From Symsagittifera roscoffensis (taxonomy: Eukaryota > Xenacoelomorpha > Acoela > Convolutidae): a stretch of DNA of 64,000 nt. The notes beneath the pieces are model-generated. The model saw only the letters and a list, made by a program, of their open reading frames with translations. It had not been told where the DNA came from and searched no databases. The stretch lies in NCBI RefSeq assembly GCF_963678635.1, contig NC_087066.1, positions 60,234,875-60,298,874 of the forward strand, given 5' to 3'. Of this stretch, positions 1 through 10,637 are shown piece after piece. Position 1 is the first letter of the stretch, and every line of letters begins with the position of its first letter. Made by a program: the position numbers and the translations under genes.

Positions 1-540
1 CTCATCTCAGCATGGATATCAACACAGATCATATCAGACCTTACCAGCTTTCATAGCAACTCAACACGTCACACCCACGCAAGGAGCAATGCAACCCGAC
101 TTCAGCAATCAGCAAAATATGTCAAAGACTTTCAGGAAATCAGTCCCAATTGTCAAGCCATTTGATTTCGACAGAAACCCGCAACATTGGTTAGATTGGA
201 TCGGACTCTTCAACACGACAATCAAAAACACGGACATGTCCCAATCGGAGAAGCTGACTCATCTACATCAACTTGTCTTCGAAGATAATTAATCTTTCAT
301 CCGCGATCAATGTACAAATCAGCACTCCAACGCCTGGAAAATGATCTTGAAAACCCGACGAAGACAGTGACATCCTTCCTTCGACGACTAGACAGCATCA
401 ATCGCCCGACTCTACGACACAACAGAAGCTACGAAGATCTCACCAACTTCCTGCAGACAATGGTTGACACCATGACAACGGTTGGATTCCATCACCATCT
501 CCACCGTTCAGCGAACGTTCAGACAGTTCTTGTAGTTCAG
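1..540 (+). pseudogene. BEL/Pao-type gag remnant
   Basis: Two broken reading segments (89-292 and 310-579, the latter running past the homologous part) read like the N-terminal part of a BEL/Pao Gag (the DUF1759-type region). The first has the pattern PIVKPFDFDRNPQHWLDWIG followed by a motif like 'SEKLTHLHQLV'. The second carries a Y-x2-AL-x2-L start and a Y-x-DL-x-NFLQTMV stretch, typical of the following helical region. A stop near 292 and a frame change separate them, and nothing downstream of about 520 continues the protein. I see no LTR, protease or reverse transcriptase beside it, so this is a 5'-truncated and 3'-truncated fossil whose upstream part lies outside the window. The family assignment rests on motif memory only. 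Confidence 0.6.
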
Positions 541-2372
541 ACAGAATTTTATTTTTGGCATTTATTTTTGGCACTTTAGTAAACAGACAGGGCAGTATGC
601 AAAGCAGACAAATTCTTGAAGCAAATGTTTAAAAAGTGGTTCAAATGAAACTAATTGATGAAAATTAAAAAACAATTTTCATCCTCACCCCCACTCGCTA
701 TGTTAAGTAAAAATTGAGGCTCTTATACAGTTTCCCATCTTTGATTTTTTTCTGAAATTTAGTATTTGAAGTCTATCAAAAATGAGTTTCTATTTTATAT
801 ACTGTATTAAAACGTGTCAGCGCAACGCAAGCAGGTGAACAAATTCTTACCACAATTCTTACCAGCAAAATGTCTTGTGAACAAATTTTGAACAGTTTTA
901 AGTTGTAACTTTACGAGGGGTGAGAAAACTGGAAAAAATCCAAAAATGTTATATTTTGCATATGGCCTTTCGGTTATATCCCCACTAAATGAATACACTT
1001 ACCAATAATTGGGATGGTGTGAAAAAGAAGCAAACGCTATATTTTTCCCTATGTAAAATTAGCTAAAATCCAGAGCATTGCCTAACCTTGAAAGTGGAAC
1101 ATGCAAATCACATGACAATTCAAGACGCACTTAGACTCAAATATGTGAATTTTGTTTGAACGTAATGGTAGAAAAAATTGAAGAAAAAGAACCGTTAGAG
1201 GCAAAAAAAATCAAAAAATACTTTATTTTAACCTACCTCATATTAAAAATCTGCCTTTATTTGTAATATTGATCCAATTTTTTAACCTTATTGTTCCCAA
1301 TATTAAAAATGGGGAGAAATTTTGTATTCGGGTGTGTTTTTCTGTATTTTCAAAATTTTCAAAATATCTTAAAAAAATTTCGAACGTTTCAATATTGAAA
1401 AAATTATCTATTTTTTAAAGCGAACACTACTCCATAGACCCTATAAGGCAGTCGGAACATTCAGGCTTCGAGCTTAAGGAATTATTCCCTGATTTACTTC
1501 TACAAAATCTAAAAATAAAACTATAGCCTACTTCCCATTTTCTAGCCACTCATTCAATTTGAGCTTCAATTTGTGGGGTCTGTTTCTTTATACGGCCCAA
1601 AATAAATAATTTAGATGATTTTGACAATTTTAACAATAGATAATATTGACAATTTTGAAAACGGGAATAAATGAGATCAATATGCTCGATTCTGATTGGT
1701 TAAAAATGAAACCAGCCGAGACAAAAGTTGGAAATGCTCATTATACCAAAGCTCATTTCGCCGGAAAATACAAACATGACCAAAAACATTGCTATTTTAT
1801 CACATGACCGGTACTACTATGATAATCTCTTGAAAATAACCAGGTCTCTGTAGCATAACACACCTAGAGCTCTCAAATCCTTTAATAATTTTGATTTTGT
1901 CATTCAAAAAGATGTCGCAGTATATTTTCAAACAAATTTTATATTTAGTTACTTAATAAAATTTCCTCCTCACCATTTTAAGGTGGAAAATTAAAAAAAC
2001 GCAAAAAATTAAAAAATAAATGAGTTTTGATGACAAATAAGGTAACCCAATAATGTTTGTTAAACTATAAGATAAACATATACGAGCAATTTTCTTGATA
2101 TAAGCAATGAATTAATTATTATTTTGAATCTGAAAAGTTCCAGACTGAACATATTTTGCTAAATTTTTGAAATGAATAATTTATACAAAATAATTGGTCA
2201 AAATTATACCATGCGAAATGCATGCGCGACCTGTCTATCATAGTAGTACCAAAAGACCAACTAAATAGTGATAGAAATTGCTCAGTTTTGGCCCGCCCCC
2301 TAACGCCCCAAACTCTCAATAAAAACTTAAAACGGTTGAATATTATTTGTTTTGCGTTTTATATTTTGTCAC
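541..2372. other. Non-coding AT-rich stretch with a short TIR-like pair
   Basis: I see no credible coding region here. The only structure noticed is an exact 15-bp inverted pair, GGTACTACTATGATA at 1810-1824 and its reverse complement at 2236-2250, bounding about 440 bp. This could be the termini of an old non-autonomous DNA element. Confidence 0.45.
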
Positions 2373-2649
2373 GGCGCATAGACAATTCAGCCTGAGACCA
2401 TTCAACCAGTTTAACAAAAAGCTACATTCGAAAGAAAAAATCGGAATTAGAGTTATTTCTCGATAACCTTCTCTAAATTTCGTATTGAGTCCTACCCTCT
2501 GTTGGTAAGCTCGCAACACGTTGGCGCGACTGCGGCGGTCACTATTTTGGCTGAATTGTCTCTGGCTGAATTTTGTGCATACTTTTGGCTGAATTGTCTG
2601 AATTTCACATTGGCTGAATTCTTTTTGGCCGATTTGTCTGGACGCGATC
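2373..2649. mobile_element. Foldback element, copy A (partly decayed)
   Basis: The left end carries AGACAATTCAGCC. The right end carries several copies of its reverse complement GGCTGAATTGTCT, with decayed variants. The same arrangement and the same interior (GGCGGTCACTATT and flanking sequence) occur at 39971-40306 and 47066-47404. Flanking sequence here differs from those two copies, so this is an independent insertion. A GTCAC flanks both ends (2368-2372 and 2650-2654) and may be the remains of a target duplication. No transposase is encoded. Confidence 0.65.
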
Positions 2650-2695
2650 GTCACAGTTATTTTGGTTAATAAAAAATTTGACGTGCGATTTTGCA

Positions 2696-3123
2696 TTTTT
2701 GGGCCGTATAACGGAAAGCCCAATTTTTGGAAAAACGATTATCGATTTATAACAACGTATGCTGAAAAAGTATAAAGCCTCATCAGTCCAGTAGAATTGA
2801 ATATTGGGTTCTAGGAAATTAGACACGCTTCATCTTGCAAATAAACACGCTTCATCTCGCAAATATTGGGGTGTTATAAATCAGTATAATATTAGGTTCT
2901 AGGCAATTAGACTAGCGAAATAGACGATGATAAAAAAACGGAATTTAGACGACTCACAAACCATGATTGTAGCTAAATTCCGTGTTTGATCATCGTCCAA
3001 TTTGCTTGACCCCAATATTCAATTCTACTGGACTGATTAGGCTTTATACTTTTTCAGCATACGTTATTATAAATCGATAATCGTTTTTCCAAAAATTGGG
3101 CCAACCGTTATACGGCCCAAAAG
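2696..3123. mobile_element. MITE-like palindromic element
   Basis: The segment begins TTTTTGGGCCGTATAACG and ends with the reverse complement, CGTTATACGGCCCAAAA. The inverted arms extend inward for well over 100 bp, including the ATCGATAATCG-type stretch and the CAGTCCAGTAGAATTGAAT-type stretch in both orientations. The centre is itself palindromic (2920-3000). There is no coding capacity. The structure fits a non-autonomous DNA transposon able to fold into a long hairpin. Confidence 0.7.
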
Positions 3124-3154
3124 TAGAATCGAATACTTCTTAATATTATTTTGC

Positions 3155-3345
3155 ATTTTTTGGGCCGTATAACATTAACGGAAGGCCCAATTTTTGGAAA
3201 AAACGATTATCGATTTATAACAACGTATGCTGAAAAAGTATAAAGCCTAATCAGTCCAGTAGAATCGAATATTGGGGTCTAGGAAATTAGACAAGTAAAT
3301 TAGACGACGATAAAAAACGGAAATTAGACGACCCACAAAACTACA
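3155..3345. repeat. Single arm of the 2696-3123 palindromic element
   Basis: The GGGCCGTATAAC terminus and the left arm of the preceding element are repeated here in direct orientation with only small differences (for example an extra ATTAAC near the tip). The second arm is absent. It is either a truncated insertion or a partial duplication next to the full copy. Confidence 0.65.
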
Positions 3346-3399
3346 ATCTTGAGAATTAGATGAAAAACAGGTGTGACAGAGGGGTCCCAAATCACGATG

Positions 3400-3586
3400 A
3401 AGTACAAATATGATAGTTGGGTCCCAAGAAAAATCAAGTATGATAGATGGGCCCTGCATTTTTTGAGCAAACTTCAAAAACACAAGTAAAGAAATGCGAA
3501 TCAGGTTTTCGAAGATTTTAAGGCCTAAAAAATTTTCTTCAGGGACCCATCTTATCTTTCGGGACCCAACTATCATATTTGTACCC
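3400..3586. repeat. Inverted repeat (hairpin) with ~46-bp arms
   Basis: The left arm at about 3403-3453 contains ACAAATATGATAGTTGGGTC. The right arm at about 3540-3585 contains the reverse complement GACCCAACTATCATATTTGT. The loop is about 85 bp. No coding function was recognised. Confidence 0.6.
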
Positions 3587-3589
3587 ACG

Positions 3590-5884
3590 ATAATTTTGAG
3601 CGAATATAGCAGTTAAGTAAATCAATGGACGCCTCTCGATCATTTTGAAGACTTTCTCAAACCTACCGCATTTCATGTTTTTTATGTCATGATAGAGGCA
3701 AAAAATTGAACATTTTTGAAATACAGTCTTCAACCCTCTATCACATTTGTACCCAATACCAATAAACAGGCTTCATTCAAAAAGTTTAAGAGGTGAAATA
3801 ACTTTTTACTTACCAATCGATTGGTCAGTCAATCCGTAACTCCACTTATCCCTGGTTTGGCACGCTTCGGTTCAACTCACGAGTTTTTGATGAAGAGTTT
3901 TTTGATGAAGATGATGATGGTACTTACATCAACATTGATACCATGTACAGCATTAGCAGTCTATCTCAAGTACAATTGTGGCGAATTAACAGGTCGGTCA
4001 AATAAAAACACGTGATGAATGATTCATTTTAAATGGGGGAATTGTTTTGCGTACTTTTTTAAAGAAAAGGCAGCTTTAAAAATGTGATAAAAGAAAAGCA
4101 GCTATTGAACTAACAAGCCGAAACTTTGGCGTAGCTTTGAAAGGTAAGAATTTGATTAAGGATTTCTTGATAAAAGCACTGCTAGAATGCGATATACTCG
4201 AGTAGAAACCGTTTATGAAATAAGACTATGACTGAAATCGAGTTTTTAACTAGATGTAACGCGAGCCCTGAAGTAAAATTGAATGGTAATCAATCTTCAT
4301 CGTTTCCGCTTAACTAGATGGCGTCATTGAAAGTGGAAAATAAAAAATAAGAAGTATATAAACAAAATATGAGGCGTGATCAAAAAAAAATTTCACTAAC
4401 ATTCGATAAATTTTGTAGAAATCCGACATTGGCCGAGTGTCATCCGAGTCAATTGTTCACCATCGACACATGGAAATTTGTACATGTATGTTTGTATTTG
4501 TTCGACTGAATGAGCAAATTACTATAATACTGAAAAAAAATCTTTAAAAATTTGTCGGAGTCATGTTATAAAAGCAAATTTAATTGACGAATATCCAACG
4601 TGGTTTTTAAAATTCCCATTTTTTACAGAAAGAACCATTTCATTGTAAGTTAATAGATATTCTTGTCTAACGACGCTTCTGTCAAAAGTTATTTTATCAA
4701 ATTCAGTTAACTTTTCATATAACATTATGAAAATAAAGTTGTTCAAATTATTCGTGGATTAATATGGTGTTTTTTTTCTATAAAAAAAAGAAACGTTTTA
4801 TTTAAATTGCCGTAGATATGGAAACTGAAATGATGTCTGCTGTCTGACCTGTCTGCTCATGTGGTTGTCTACTTGCTGCTAAGTAACTGACGTTCGGTTT
4901 AGTAGTAGTAATCTGTGATCAAACTCATGACGCAATGGAGTATATCGCATTCGCGAACTGAACTACTGCACTTTTAACGGTTCGGATTTCTAATCCGCCT
5001 TGTAAAACTAACCGTTTAGTGAGATTAAATTTTTCACATGATGATCCCGTTCCGCGCATGATTTCCATTTATTCCATAAAAACGAAGTGCATATTCCAGA
5101 GAAACAAAGAAGTTAACTTCTTTTTATGAAAAAAAAACTATGGTATCTATAAATTTGGAGTCAATTAACATATGCCTATTACATTCTGCCCTCAACAAAA
5201 ACAGAGAAAAGCAGACAACAATAGTCCTGTTACTAGTAAACTTACGATACGATAATGATAGCTATAAATAGAACATTAAGTATACGTCATGTCGTATTTG
5301 GTTCCGGCAAAAGTAACACTTACTAGAGGTATGATACCATTGACCTGCGAATCATGTCATGGGAAACTATTCAAACCAGAAAAGCAGCTGATTAGCTCAA
5401 TAAAGCGAAACAAAGATTAGGAAGGAAATAATTTACCAGAAATAATGAACCATTTCTGATCAAAATTTTAGTTTTTAGAAGGTCTAAACAACTGATTTAA
5501 TCAGTCTAGACATGACGACAGAGCTAGACCAGACTACTACAGGAATGATAGCTTGATTATACAATCGAAACAGTCGGTTGCATAACTTCGCGCGTCTTTG
5601 CTTATAATTGTTACGTCACGATAGTAAACACTCGACTCCGATTTGGTTATGCATCTACTCTACTCTATCCAGGCACATTGTGATAGACAGACTAAACTCT
5701 ACTCGCGGCTTAAAGCCTTTTAGTTTTCATTCAGTGCCATTCAGACAAGATACAAAACAAACAAAATGAGAATGGGATAACTAACTCGTTATACTAACTA
5801 TCTCAGGGGGCTTTTCTCATGATGAGGGACCGAAAGATGGAAAAATTCAACCAATCATAATCAGAAGTTACGGATCTACTTAAC
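3590..5884. other. No gene recognised
   Basis: AT-rich sequence with only short, unconvincing open frames on either strand. No transposon domain, RNA gene or clear repeat was seen by eye. Confidence 0.4.
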
Positions 5885-6770
5885 AATCCCCCCCCCCCCT
5901 ATGGTATCCTCTAAAGAATCTCCACCCCTATGTATAAATACAGTAAATTAGCACTAAAGCTTTGTATTTCCCCCCCCCCCCCCCCCAATATACCAAGTTA
6001 AGATCCTCCACCCCAGCGTTCATTTTAATTTAAATCTACTTAGCGCTGCATGTAAAATGCTCTATTCTGATTGGTTGAAAATTCGAACTCAGAACCAAGT
6101 TAACATCCTCGCCCCTAAACGGATTTTGGGTGGGGGGGGGGGGATGTTATGTTGACTTGGTTTGATTTTTGCACTGAACCCAAGACAAAACAAGACTGCT
6201 CGTATCAAGGCGAAGACCTGAAAGTTCGGACTCCTTTTAAGGGTTGAGCTCAGGACAACAATACTTTTTGAATGATTTAAAAATATTCCATCAAAAGTTG
6301 CTAGGTTAACAGTCGAATCTTGTCTGTAGAATAAAAACCAACCCGAGCACAAATTTTCCGTTATTTTCTTCGAAAGTCGTCGGAACACTTTGTAGTAGTT
6401 AGAACATAGTTGAAAGATGCCCGAGGGAAAAAGAACCCGGCCTGAGGACACGAAGTGTCCGATGGCAGCTCTTTTGCCCGAGTCCATCTTCAACTATGTT
6501 CTAACTGTTGAAGAGTATTATGTTTTTGCTCTTTCTGTTTGTTTTTGCAGCTCTTTTTTCATCCCCCCCCCCCCCCCCCCCCCCCACCTCGTATGAGCAT
6601 CATTGTATGATGTAATGAGTGTTTTTACAAGGTTGTTTATGAAGACCAAATATGTTTGTCATGGCCCGGTTAGTCCGCATGCCAATTGTCTTGTTAATCG
6701 GTTGGTGTGAACAGTAATTTCACTTGTAAAAAATTGCAGGTGGGGGGGGGGGGGGGGGGGGGGGGAGGGG
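5885..6770. repeat. Cluster of long poly-C and poly-G runs
   Basis: C-runs of about 12 (5888-5899), 17 (5970-5986) and 23 (6563-6585) alternate with G-runs of about 12 (6132-6143) and 24 (6742-6765) in otherwise AT-rich DNA. Some are linked by inverted text: ACCAAGTTAACATCC near 6097 is answered by a decayed complement ending in GACTTGGT near 6162. These runs could form quadruplex or triplex structures. Their exact lengths may be sequencing artefacts. Confidence 0.7.
6397..6506. repeat. Inverted repeat, ~21-bp arms with internal palindrome
   Basis: GTTAGAACATAGTTGAAAGATG (about 6398-6419) is matched by CATCTTCAACTATGTTCTAAC (about 6485-6505). Between them lies GGACACGAAGTGTCC, a second perfect palindrome. 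Probably a small non-autonomous DNA element. An open frame running through it is a chance frame. Confidence 0.5.
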
Positions 6771-6779
6771 GTAGGAAAA

Positions 6780-7389
6780 AGCCGTTTTTGCTCTTTCAAT
6801 TGTTATAATCGGGCTTCTTTCAAAAAAAGAGCCCAGAAAATTGCGAGAAGTGCGCGAAACTATGCAAATGATTTCTTTTTTCATTCAAGCGTTCTAACAT
6901 TTTATTTTTCAAATATGCCTTGCCGTGAAAGAACACGTGTGAAAGTGCAAAAACATGATCTTCGTAGAAAGTGAAATATAGCGTGCACAGTCCGTGCCAA
7001 TTCAATAACTTTTGTGCATTTAAAAAAATTGTGTATCGGTATCTATGAGACAATATGTGGCTCTTGTAAGCTATTCCCCCCTCTTTTGAAACTTGTTAAT
7101 TATTCCACCGTTATTTTTGAGATGTTGAATGCGCATTTCTGACCGGCTAAGTTTAACTGAAATTAAATTTCCTACATTTAATCTCAGTAGGACTACACTT
7201 TAGGGTCTATGAAGTAGTATTCGATAAACGAAATAGATGAAGTTTTCAAAAAAATTATCCCAAATGTGCTAAGTTTGCAAATTTTGACCCCAATAGTTTT
7301 ACGAAAATCAATCACAGGTGAAATATATTTTAAACATTGAGCTGAGGACAACAATACCCTTTGAATTCTATAAAAATATTCCGTCAAAA
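6780..7389. other. No gene recognised; short duplicated piece
   Basis: AT-rich. The only notable item is a short segment around 7340-7389 (GAGGACAACAATACC and following) that also occurs near 6250-6300, so part of this region is duplicated from the preceding one. Confidence 0.4.
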
Positions 7390-7910
7390 TGGAACCAGTT
7401 CAAAACATTTTTTTATTTTATCCTATTATATTTTTGATAAACTATCTCTGTACAATACTTATAACTAACCAATCAGCATCCATAACTAACACTTACAATT
7501 ATTTGTAAGGCTGAAACTGTTTATAGTTTCAGTCAGAAGAGATTAAATTTAACTTAGCAAAAAGTTGCTCTTCCTAGAATAGTTCTTGGTATCAAGCTTC
7601 GCCCATACCAGTGTACACTAGATCTATTGAGAGATCTATTAAGAGATATAAGTGTAAGATTAACATTGGTATTAGACTAAGAAGTTGCACGAATATATCC
7701 GGCCGAAAATAAGGTAGCCTGACGAACAGACGGTATACCTTATCTAAAATTACTCTATGCGTGAGCCATCCCGGACTTAAACTCATCTGATGCGACCAAG
7801 AGTCTCGATCAAACCTCTAAAAATTTAGAGTTAACAAAGACACAATAGATATAAGATCAAAAACACACCACAAAATGTGAAACAGTATTGAAAACTTATT
7901 GTGCTTACTT
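7390..7910 (+). mobile_element. Relict LTR plus leader of the giant element family
   Basis: 7390-7785 (396 bp) starts TGGAACC and ends ACTCA. It shares with the LTRs at 18510, 37018 and 47818 the blocks TATTAGACTAAGAAGTTGCA, CCGGCCGAAAATAAG and AATTACTCTATG. It is clearly diverged, with many substitutions and indels. Two bases after its end, TGATGCGACCAAGAGTCTCG matches the primer-binding region of the giant elements. About 120 bp of their leader also remains recognisable before similarity fades. This is therefore a 5' LTR with leader rather than a solo LTR, and the oldest of three family members here. Confidence 0.75.
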
Positions 7911-9438
7911 CACCGTCTCAATAAGTCTATTCAATTCAAACGAGTAATCAAACTTACCCCAGGTCAAAACCCAAACAACAACCGAGCTTCTACACCGTGA
8001 AACGAAAAAGCAGACTGAAACGATTAATTCTCAACAAATTTATCAATGAAAAACTTTTTCATTCACTTATAAGAATTACCTTACTTGGAGCAGTAGGATT
8101 CATAATCAAGCTATATATCTCTCATTGATGTATAAATATCAATTTTAAAAATATCAAATCGATTTCGGTCAATCGTTTATACAAACTTTTAAAACTTTAT
8201 GATTTCAAAATTTTTTGAAAAAAATTTAACAAAAAACTAATTACTAAATTTATTTATATTAATTTTCATCACAAACAAAAAAATCTCTGCTTCTCAAGAA
8301 ACTCTGTCTGCTTTGCTTCTTTGTTTCTTCAACCAAACAATAACACACAATCAGTCAAGAAACTAATCTCATTTAAACTTAAAACTCTAACCTTTTCTTA
8401 AACTTTTAATCTTTCATACAAATCTTTTCAAGGTCTATCCTTGTTTTATTTCAATCTAAACATTTCTTTTAATAAATTAAATATTAACACCCCTTTTAAT
8501 AAATTAGTAAAATAGTTTTTAGTTTTGTATTAAAGTTTCCAATTTTGCTGCATTCTGATTGGCCGAAAAATCGGTTAACTTAATCTACTTAATAATTCTC
8601 CTCCTTTCGGTCAGTATTCAATATATTGGCCATGGTTCAGCTCGTTTAAAAAAATTGAAATTTACTGACACCTTTTTTGCTGTATGAATTACCTTGAGAT
8701 GAATTAAAGTTTTTGCTTCTTGAATAGCTCCCCGAAGAAAAACCATTTCTTCGCAATCCACTTCTCTCAAGAAACTAACAAGAATTATTTCAAAAGTTAT
8801 TAGCTTTAATAGCTTGGAAAAAGTTTCGATTCGATAATTAAGAAAAAACATGAGCACTGTCAAAGTATCAGCGCTTGAATATCTTGCTAAAACTTTTAGA
8901 GAGCCGATAAAAATTTAACGCTATAAATTAATAGATAAAAAATCACGCTATAAATTAATTAACATGAAAAGCTTCGAAGATCAATGCTTGAATATCTTGC
9001 TTAGAATTTTTTCTAAATTTTTGTGGTTCGGTTCACGCGATATTATAACTTCATTGATTCAAAAAGTTCAACTCTTAATGGTGGGCGCAGAAAATTTAAA
9101 ACATTTGCAAATCAATTCACGATATGGAAGAACTTGAATCATTTCCAAATTTTATTGCATGAATCTCTTGCTGAGAAAAATTTGAACTTTATGCAAATCG
9201 ATTTTCAAAAAAAAAATTCTATCTAGTTCAAAAGTTTTCAGGCTTAATTGGTCTGCTCGGAAGTATTTATTTTTTGTTTTTTCAGAAAAATGTGTGTGCT
9301 CATATCTAAATATTTTGTTGATCAAATAGTTGTCTGAAACAATTGGAAGTTCATTGCACTTTCTTACAGCGCTCGATTTTCGCGGTATCAAATTATCAAT
9401 TGGAGAATAATTTCGTGCTACAGGTATTTTAGCTAAGT
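7911..9438. other. No gene recognised
   Basis: Very AT-rich. Possibly decayed interior of the relict element starting at 7390, but I could not recognise any of its proteins. Short open frames on both strands look random. Confidence 0.35.
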
Positions 9439-9443
9439 TACAC

Positions 9444-9657
9444 TGTTGTAAATCATACCATTTTATTCTTATTCACTTAATTAATCTTAAATTACTTTAA
9501 CTGGTTAATTTAGATTTGACCTTGTTATGTTCATTCTCTCCGGCCGAGAGAATGCTCTCTCACTTTTTAATGTTTTAACTTTGAGATTAAGTCATTTTTT
9601 AAACACATTTTATCTGTAACTAAGTAGAATTAGCTGTAACAAAGAAACATTTTATCA
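9444..9657 (+). repeat. 5' LTR of the 6.6-kb gypsy element
   Basis: 214 bp, starting TGTTGTAAATC and ending TTTTATCA. It contains a palindromic core CTCTCCGGCCGAGAGAATG. The terminal CA is followed directly by TGG of the primer-binding site. Confidence 0.9.
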
Positions 9658-10637
9658 TGGTGCAGTCAAAAAGTAACGAATCAAACGTGAGAGGTATACC
9701 TTCATTCTGGCAAAATCACACGGTGGACCCACCAATTCCTTGGGAAGAGTGGAGCGACTTATTCCAACTAGCAATAATCGCAAAGGAACATATCGACATC
9801 AAAATCTTCTAAATCCAGCGGAACAATATCACCCACTCCCACCAACACTAGAAAACCCACCGGAATACGAAATCGATTCTCAAAAAACATCTCGTTTGGA
9901 GAGGAACATCCGCGAACAAAAGAGGTATGACGACGAAGAAATGGCTTCTATAAAGTCAGAAACTAAAAAATTCAACGGCATGAGATTAGAAGAGGCGGAC
10001 AAAAAACTCAGGTCCATATTCTATTTAGCCCTCGTAAACGAAGGAAAGAAAATATTTGGCCAAAAGTTCCCGAGAGTTAAATTTCTCCAAATTTCCTTCA
10101 AAGACTTCTGGGAAAACTTGTCTTTTAGCATTCGTGAGAAAGACAAACGTAACCTTCGAAAGTCAAAAGCTTTTGAATAGAAAACAGAGAGACAGAGAAT
10201 CGTTGGAGCAATTTTGGTGAGCACTTGCAGAAATGGCAAAAAGATGTGATATACCAACAGGAGAATATGAGTGGATTCGAGATATTTTTATCAATAATAT
10301 GAAGAACTCGGACATCCAACGGAAACTTCTCACGGAAAACTTGCCTCCCCTAGAAGCATTTAATGTGGCCTTGATCGACGAAAAAGGAATAACGAACCAC
10401 ATAAAAATGACGAATACTTTTAAATCCAACGGATACTCTTCCAATAAATCTTTTAATCATTTTAATGTGAAAAGAGAACCCACCTTAAATATCGAAAGGA
10501 ACAACACTTGCATGAAATGCGGTGGAAATTTCTCCAAAGGACATCTGGCAGTAAGCCTTGCAAAAGATACGACCTGTACAACTTGTAAATATCGAGGACA
10601 TTTTACCAGACTTTGTAAATCACGCCGTAAAATGTAA
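9657..10637 (+). pseudogene. gag: gag of the gypsy element, frameshifted
   Basis: The most likely start is the ATG at 9657-9659. It opens a frame with the motif PPIPWEEWSDLFQLAIIAKE, a familiar start for gypsy Gag. That frame ends near 9810, and the protein continues in another frame (9740-10180 segment, with EEADKKLRSIFYLAL), then again in 10233-10637. The C-terminus holds a zinc-knuckle CTTCKYRGHFTRLC (C-x2-C-x4-H-x4-C, about 10573-10614), preceded by a second CMKC-type half near 10511. This is the nucleocapsid RNA-binding region. At least two frame breaks make it non-functional. The start codon overlaps the LTR/primer-site junction, which is noted as a finding. Confidence 0.8.
9658..9677 (+). 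other. Primer-binding site of the gypsy element
   Basis: TGGTGCAGTCAAAAAG begins immediately after the LTR terminal CA, as expected for a tRNA 3'-end complement beginning TGG. The tRNA was not identified. Confidence 0.6.

Noticed and set aside
6089-6493. 134-codon frame on the minus strand
   Set aside because: It runs through poly-G tracts and inverted repeats, has no motif and shows no supporting context.
1680-8580. Recurring ATTCTGATTGG phrase near 1690, 6061 and 8549 as a regulatory site
   Set aside because: Short (about 11 bp, including an inverted CCAAT), only three copies far apart. Too little to support a function.
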